Positions 6,337 through 8,625 of a stretch of 8,625 bases of DNA are shown piece after piece. This DNA comes from an uncultured Collinsella sp. (lineage in GTDB: Bacteria > Actinomycetota > Coriobacteriia > Coriobacteriales > Coriobacteriaceae), in NCBI GenBank assembly GCA_900550185.1, contig URRN01000082.1, forward strand, positions 1 through 8,625, given 5' to 3'. Position numbers and translations under genes: made by a program. Numbering within the stretch: position 1 is the first letter of the stretch; every line of letters starts with the position of its first letter. Under the pieces are notes generated by a model. It had not been told where the DNA came from. It searched no databases and saw nothing but the letters and a program-made list of their open reading frames with translations.

Positions 6337-7629
6337 GTGCTCGCACCCCATATTTCCGTCGTCAACCTCGGCTGCCGTGTCAATCGGGTTGAGTCTGACC
6401 GTATCACTGCTGATCTTATGCGCCTGGGCTTTGCTATGGTGGAGCCCCACGATGCCGATCTGATCGTCATTAACACCTGCGCCGTTACGGGCGAGGCCGA
6501 GGCCAAGACCCGTAAGGCCGTCCGTCATGCGCTGGCCCATCCAAACGAGCCCTATGTAGTCGTGACCGGATGCGTGGTCAATTTACATCCCGAGGAGCTG
6601 TTGGAGCTTTCGGATCGCGTGATTGCCGAGCCGTCTAAGATCGATGTCGCCGAACGTGTCTGCGATGTGCTGGGCGTTGAGTCCGATAGCGTTCCCGCCT
6701 GCAGCGATGGTGACGTGGTCGATGCGCTCGGTCGTTCGCGGCTGGGCGTGAAGATCCAGGATGGCTGCAACCACCGCTGCACCTATTGCATCGTGTGGAA
6801 GGCCCGCGGTCCCGAGCGTTCCGTGCCCGTCGAGTCCGTTCTCGAACAGGTGCGTGAAGCCCAGGAGGCCGGCGTGCCCGAGGTGGTGCTGACCGGTGTG
6901 AACCTGGGTGCCTACGATGGCAAGAGCACGACCGACGAGCATGTCGAAATCGATGAGCTGCTCGAGGCCATCATGGAGCGCACGACTATTGCGCACGTGC
7001 GCATTTCCTCGGTCGAGCCCATGGATATCTCTGAGCGCCTGCTTAAGGTTATGGCGCGCTATCCGCAGCGTATCGCCCCGTTTTTGCACCTGCCCGTGCA
7101 GTCCGGCTGTACGGCGACCCTGCATCGCATGGGTCGTCCCTATAGTGCGGAGGCCTTTGAGGACACGGTGCGTATGATTCGCGCCAACTTGCCCCAGGCG
7201 TCTCTTTCGTGCGATGTCATCGTCGGTTTTCCTGGTGAGACGGACGATGAGTTCGAGGAGTCGCTGGCGCTGTGCCGCCGTGTGGGTTTCTCGCGTATGC
7301 ACGTGTTCCGCTACAGCAAGCGTCCCGGTACCCTTGCTGCCGACATGCCCGACCAGGTGCCGCCCGAGGTTATGGCCGAGCGCAGCCGTCGTATGCGAGA
7401 CACGGCGCAGGAGCTCGCTATTGCCGATGCTCGTCGTCGCGTGGGCACTGTCGAGCGTGCCGTGCTCGAGTATGGTGACAACCTGACGCTCGGTTCGTTC
7501 CATCATGCCCGTCTTGATGATACCTGTGGACTTACAGCCCCGTGCCTGCTCGATGTTGCTATCATCGGAGTCGATGATTCCGGCTTGGTCCATGCGCGCA
7601 GGGAGGTCCATGGAAGCCTCGAAGATTAG
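6337..7629 (+). CDS. mtaB: tRNA (t6A37) methylthiotransferase MtaB
   Basis: Radical-SAM enzyme with two [4Fe-4S] clusters that adds a methylthio group to N6-threonylcarbamoyladenosine 37, giving ms2t6A in tRNAs that read ANN codons. The 430-residue protein has the N-terminal methylthiotransferase domain with its three cluster cysteines (NLGCRVN Cys13, NTCAVTGEAEAKTRK Cys48, VTGC Cys79). The radical-SAM triad is C-x3-C-x2-C (Cys144, Cys148, Cys151), followed by HLPVQSG (251-257) and GFPGETDDEF (297-306). The C-terminus (about 367-425) is a short TRAM-like RNA-binding region. NLGCRVN and the pattern after the triad favour MtaB over MiaB or RimO. The residues after the third Cys read IVWKARG, where relatives usually have a Pro-aromatic pair. 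The GTG start is set by AAGGAG (6326-6331), 5 nt upstream, overlapping the dnaJ stop. Its last 20 nt overlap phoH. Confidence 0.93.
   Translation: MLAPHISVVNLGCRVNRVESDRITADLMRLGFAMVEPHDADLIVINTCAVTGEAEAKTRKAVRHALAHPNEPYVVVTGCVVNLHPEELLELSDRVIAEPSKIDVAERVCDVLGVESDSVPACSDGDVVDALGRSRLGVKIQDGCNHRCTYCIVWKARGPERSVPVESVLEQVREAQEAGVPEVVLTGVNLGAYDGKSTTDEHVEIDELLEAIMERTTIAHVRISSVEPMDISERLLKVMARYPQRIAPFLHLPVQSGCTATLHRMGRPYSAEAFEDTVRMIRANLPQASLSCDVIVGFPGETDDEFEESLALCRRVGFSRMHVFRYSKRPGTLAADMPDQVPPEVMAERSRRMRDTAQELAIADARRRVGTVERAVLEYGDNLTLGSFHHARLDDTCGLTAPCLLDVAIIGVDDSGLVHARREVHGSLED
7602..7606 (+). promoter_or_regulatory. Ribosome binding site for phoH inside mtaB
   Basis: GGAGG, part of GGGAGG at 7601-7606, lies 3 nt before ATG 7610. 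The spacing is short, but no equivalent site precedes the in-frame ATG at 7592. The site lies in the last codons of mtaB, consistent with translational coupling. Confidence 0.65.
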
Positions 7630-8596
7630 ACTTACCGTTCCTGAGGGAATTGATCCCTCGCGCGTTTTGGGCGCCGGCGACGGCGTCCTTCGTGCGCTCG
7701 AGAGTTTGGTTCGCGCTCACGTGGTCGCCCGTGGCGATAGCATCGCCGTGAGCGGTGACCCGGACGAGGTCGAACTCGTGGCGCGTTTTTTCGAACATGC
7801 TTTCCGCGAGGCGGCCGCCGGGCGCACGCTGTCTGCCGACGATGTCTCTCGCTGCCTGGCCGTCTTGCGCGACGGTGAGCACGAGGCTACGTCGCTTCGC
7901 GATGACGTGCTGCTTTCGTATCGCGGCCGCGTCATTCGCCCCAAGACGCTCGGGCAAAAGCGCTATGTGGATGCCATCCGCTCGCATACCATCACGTTTG
8001 GCCTGGGTCCAGCCGGTACCGGTAAGACTTATCTGGCCATGGCGCTCGCCGTTGCCGCGCTCAAGCGCCACGAGGTGGGCCGTCTGATCTTGACGCGTCC
8101 GGTTGTCGAGGCGGGGGGGAACCTGGGCTTTTTGCCCGGCACCCTCGAGGAAAAGATCGATCCGTACATGCGTCCGCTCTACGACGCCCTTTTTGACATG
8201 ATGGATCGCGAGCGCACCGATGAGCTTATGGAGCGCGGCGTGATCGAGATCGCCCCGCTTGCCTATATGCGCGGTCGTACGCTGAGCGATGCTTTCGTGG
8301 TGCTCGACGAGGCGCAAAATACCACGCCCGAGCAGATGAAGATGTTCCTGACACGCCTTGGATTCAACTCCAAGTTCGTGATTACCGGCGACCTTAGCCA
8401 GCGCGACCTGGTGGGTCGTCGTGGTGGCTTGGCGGATGTCGAGAAGATTTTGGGCCGTGTCGACGATGTGGCGTTTGCACACCTGGAGCGCGCCGATGTG
8501 GTGCGCCATGCCCTGGTGGGTCGTATCGTCGAGGCATACGATGCTTATGATGACGTGCGTGAGCAGCGCTCGCGCGACCGAAAGGAGTCCCGTTGA
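7610..8596 (+). CDS. phoH: PhoH-like P-loop ATPase
   Basis: A 328-residue PhoH-family protein (the YbeZ/PhoH1 type found beside ybeY). The family has a RecA/helicase-like nucleotide-binding fold and is linked to RNA metabolism and, through YbeY, rRNA maturation; its biochemical role is still poorly defined. The N-terminal 70 residues form a small KH-like RNA-binding segment (VPEGIDPSRVLGAG). The P-loop domain shows Walker A GPAGTGKT (133-140), RPVVEAGGNLGFLPG (163-177), EKIDPYMRPLYDAL (181-194), Walker B VVLDEAQNTTPEQMKMFLTR (230-249) and ITGDLSQRDL (258-267, sensor-like). The C-terminus is short and charged. The conserved EAGE is EAGG here (Gly170), coded inside a run of seven G (8113-8119). 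Length is typical. The gene overlaps mtaB by 20 nt and the next gene by 4 nt, so it is cotranscribed. Confidence 0.95.
   Translation: MEASKIRLTVPEGIDPSRVLGAGDGVLRALESLVRAHVVARGDSIAVSGDPDEVELVARFFEHAFREAAAGRTLSADDVSRCLAVLRDGEHEATSLRDDVLLSYRGRVIRPKTLGQKRYVDAIRSHTITFGLGPAGTGKTYLAMALAVAALKRHEVGRLILTRPVVEAGGNLGFLPGTLEEKIDPYMRPLYDALFDMMDRERTDELMERGVIEIAPLAYMRGRTLSDAFVVLDEAQNTTPEQMKMFLTRLGFNSKFVITGDLSQRDLVGRRGGLADVEKILGRVDDVAFAHLERADVVRHALVGRIVEAYDAYDDVREQRSRDRKESR
8582..8587 (+). promoter_or_regulatory. Ribosome binding site for the gene after phoH
   Basis: AAGGAG within the last codons of phoH lies 5 nt before TTG 8593. It supports a TTG start overlapping the phoH TGA as TTGA. The nearby GTG at 8598 reaches a stop codon after one further codon and can be ruled out. 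Confidence 0.65.
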
Positions 8597-8625
8597 GTGT
8601 ATTGATCAGCAACGATGCCGAGCTC
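8593..8625 (+). CDS. ybeY: Probable endoribonuclease YbeY, first 11 codons
   Basis: Only 11 codons are in the window (M-S-V-L-I-S-N-D-A-E-L), running in frame off the end. No catalytic motif is visible. The assignment rests on position: ybeY almost always follows phoH in Gram-positive bacteria. The short hydrophobic strand followed by Asn also resembles the usual YbeY N-terminus (the I-x-I/V-x-N pattern). YbeY is a zinc-dependent RNase involved in 16S rRNA 3'-end maturation and 70S quality control. The TTG start overlaps the phoH stop by 4 nt with a good ribosome site, so it is translationally coupled. Confidence 0.6.
   Translation, partial: MSVLISNDAEL

Noticed and set aside
5257..6540. Very long open frame on the - strand opposite dnaJ (about 427 codons)
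   Set aside because: Its composition (rich in Ala, Gly, Arg, His and Val) is what reverse-complemented dnaJ codons give, and it runs through two unrelated + strand genes. The same reasoning removes the - strand frames opposite hemW (2910-3881), the first dnaJ (3826-4785), mtaB (6583-7611) and phoH (7562-8509).

Overview
This 8.6 kb window is a dense run of protein-coding genes, all on the + strand, from a high-GC bacterium. GC-rich codon use, frequent GTG/TTG starts with strong Shine-Dalgarno sites, the protein sequences and the gene order point to an actinobacterium, most likely of the Coriobacteriia (Collinsella-like). The lineage is an inference; no rRNA or other marker gene is present. 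I see no tRNA or rRNA gene, CRISPR array, insertion sequence or prophage gene.

Layout: (1) lepA, the ribosomal GTPase EF4, lacking about its first 50 codons at the window edge; (2) a dusB-type tRNA-dihydrouridine synthase, 4 nt downstream; (3) hemW, a radical-SAM heme chaperone, 2 nt downstream; (4) a 58 nt gap, then an unusual dnaJ paralogue whose C-terminal half is replaced by hydrophobic, probably membrane-spanning segments; (5) an 81 nt gap with a candidate promoter, then an ordinary full-length dnaJ; (6) mtaB, a tRNA methylthiotransferase, 9 nt downstream; (7) phoH, overlapping mtaB by 20 nt; (8) the first 11 codons of a probable ybeY, overlapping the phoH stop by 4 nt.

The genes share a theme of translation quality and proteostasis: EF4 acts on stalled ribosomes, DusB and MtaB modify tRNA, YbeY and PhoH-like proteins are linked to rRNA maturation and RNA metabolism, and the DnaJ proteins deliver unfolded clients to DnaK. 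The order is a variant of the known lepA-hemW-hrcA-(grpE-dnaK)-dnaJ-...-phoH-ybeY neighbourhood of Gram-positive bacteria. Here hrcA, grpE and dnaK are absent between hemW and dnaJ, and the membrane-type DnaJ paralogue sits in their place.

The most interesting item is that DnaJ paralogue (3994-5097): a J domain, a glycine-rich linker and a complete four-motif zinc-finger region fused to about three hydrophobic helices in place of the second client-binding and dimerisation domains. The rest of the window is largely conserved housekeeping sequence, with a few residue-level oddities in phoH, hemW and mtaB.
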